A stretch of 6,691 nt of DNA from Candidatus Gastranaerophilales bacterium (GTDB taxonomy: Bacteria > Cyanobacteriota > Vampirovibrionia > Gastranaerophilales > Gastranaerophilaceae), in contig JAJQDG010000068.1 of NCBI GenBank assembly GCA_021202305.1, positions 6,215 through 12,905 on the forward strand, given 5' to 3'. Each line of letters starts with the position of its first letter. Positions within the stretch are counted from its first letter, which is position 1. The translations under genes were made by a program, and so were the position numbers. The notes under the pieces were generated by a model that did no database searches, had not been told where the DNA came from, and saw only the letters and a list, made by a program, of their open reading frames with translations. Shown in pieces: positions 6,663 to 6,691 of the stretch.

Positions 6663-6691
6663 ATTTTCCGAAAAAAAGGAAAGGATGTCAA
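6663..6691 (-). promoter_or_regulatory. Candidate promoter for the rpmF-plsX-fab operon
   Basis: At the right edge the minus strand begins with TTGACA (6691-6686), a perfect -35 consensus, followed after 17 bases by GAAAAT (6668-6663), which matches the -10 consensus at four of six positions; AATAAT three bases further on matches better but gives a 20-base spacer. Transcription would start near 6655, giving a leader of about 40 bases before rpmF. The -10 is weak and the same bases may be the end of an upstream gene. Confidence 0.35.

Overview
The window is AT-rich bacterial DNA. Most of it is a tightly packed minus-strand operon for fatty acid and phospholipid synthesis. Read from high to low coordinates the order is rpmF (ribosomal protein L32), plsX, fabH, fabD, fabG, then a small exported ankyrin-repeat protein, then, after an 89-base gap, a response regulator with an HD-GYP output domain. 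A plus-strand gene, cut by the left edge, converges on the regulator with only 6 bases between the stop codons. It looks like the C-terminal part of an outer-membrane beta-barrel protein.

The rpmF-plsX-fabH-fabD-fabG order is a classic bacterial arrangement. FabD makes malonyl-ACP, FabH starts chains by condensing acetyl-CoA with malonyl-ACP, FabG does the first reduction of each elongation cycle, and PlsX turns finished acyl-ACP into acyl-phosphate for phospholipid synthesis. Gaps of 4 to 28 bases, stop codons lying in or beside the next ribosome binding site, and a real gene overlap at the fabG end point to one transcript with translational coupling. The usual next genes, acpP and fabF, are absent here; the ankyrin gene takes that place.

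The organism has an outer membrane if the barrel call is right, and the regulator resembles REC-HD-GYP proteins common in cyanobacteria and proteobacteria. AT-rich composition, the very short gaps and the tailed L32 would fit a gut Gastranaerophilales (Vampirovibrionia/Melainabacteria) genome, but this is inference and other AT-rich diderm lineages are possible.

I see no tRNA, rRNA, CRISPR array, insertion sequence or phage gene, and no gene-free stretch longer than 300 bases. The core operon is ordinary. The less ordinary points are the long charged tail on L32, the exported ankyrin protein overlapping fabG, and the c-di-GMP-type regulator next to lipid synthesis genes. I did not find convincing evidence of an undescribed system.
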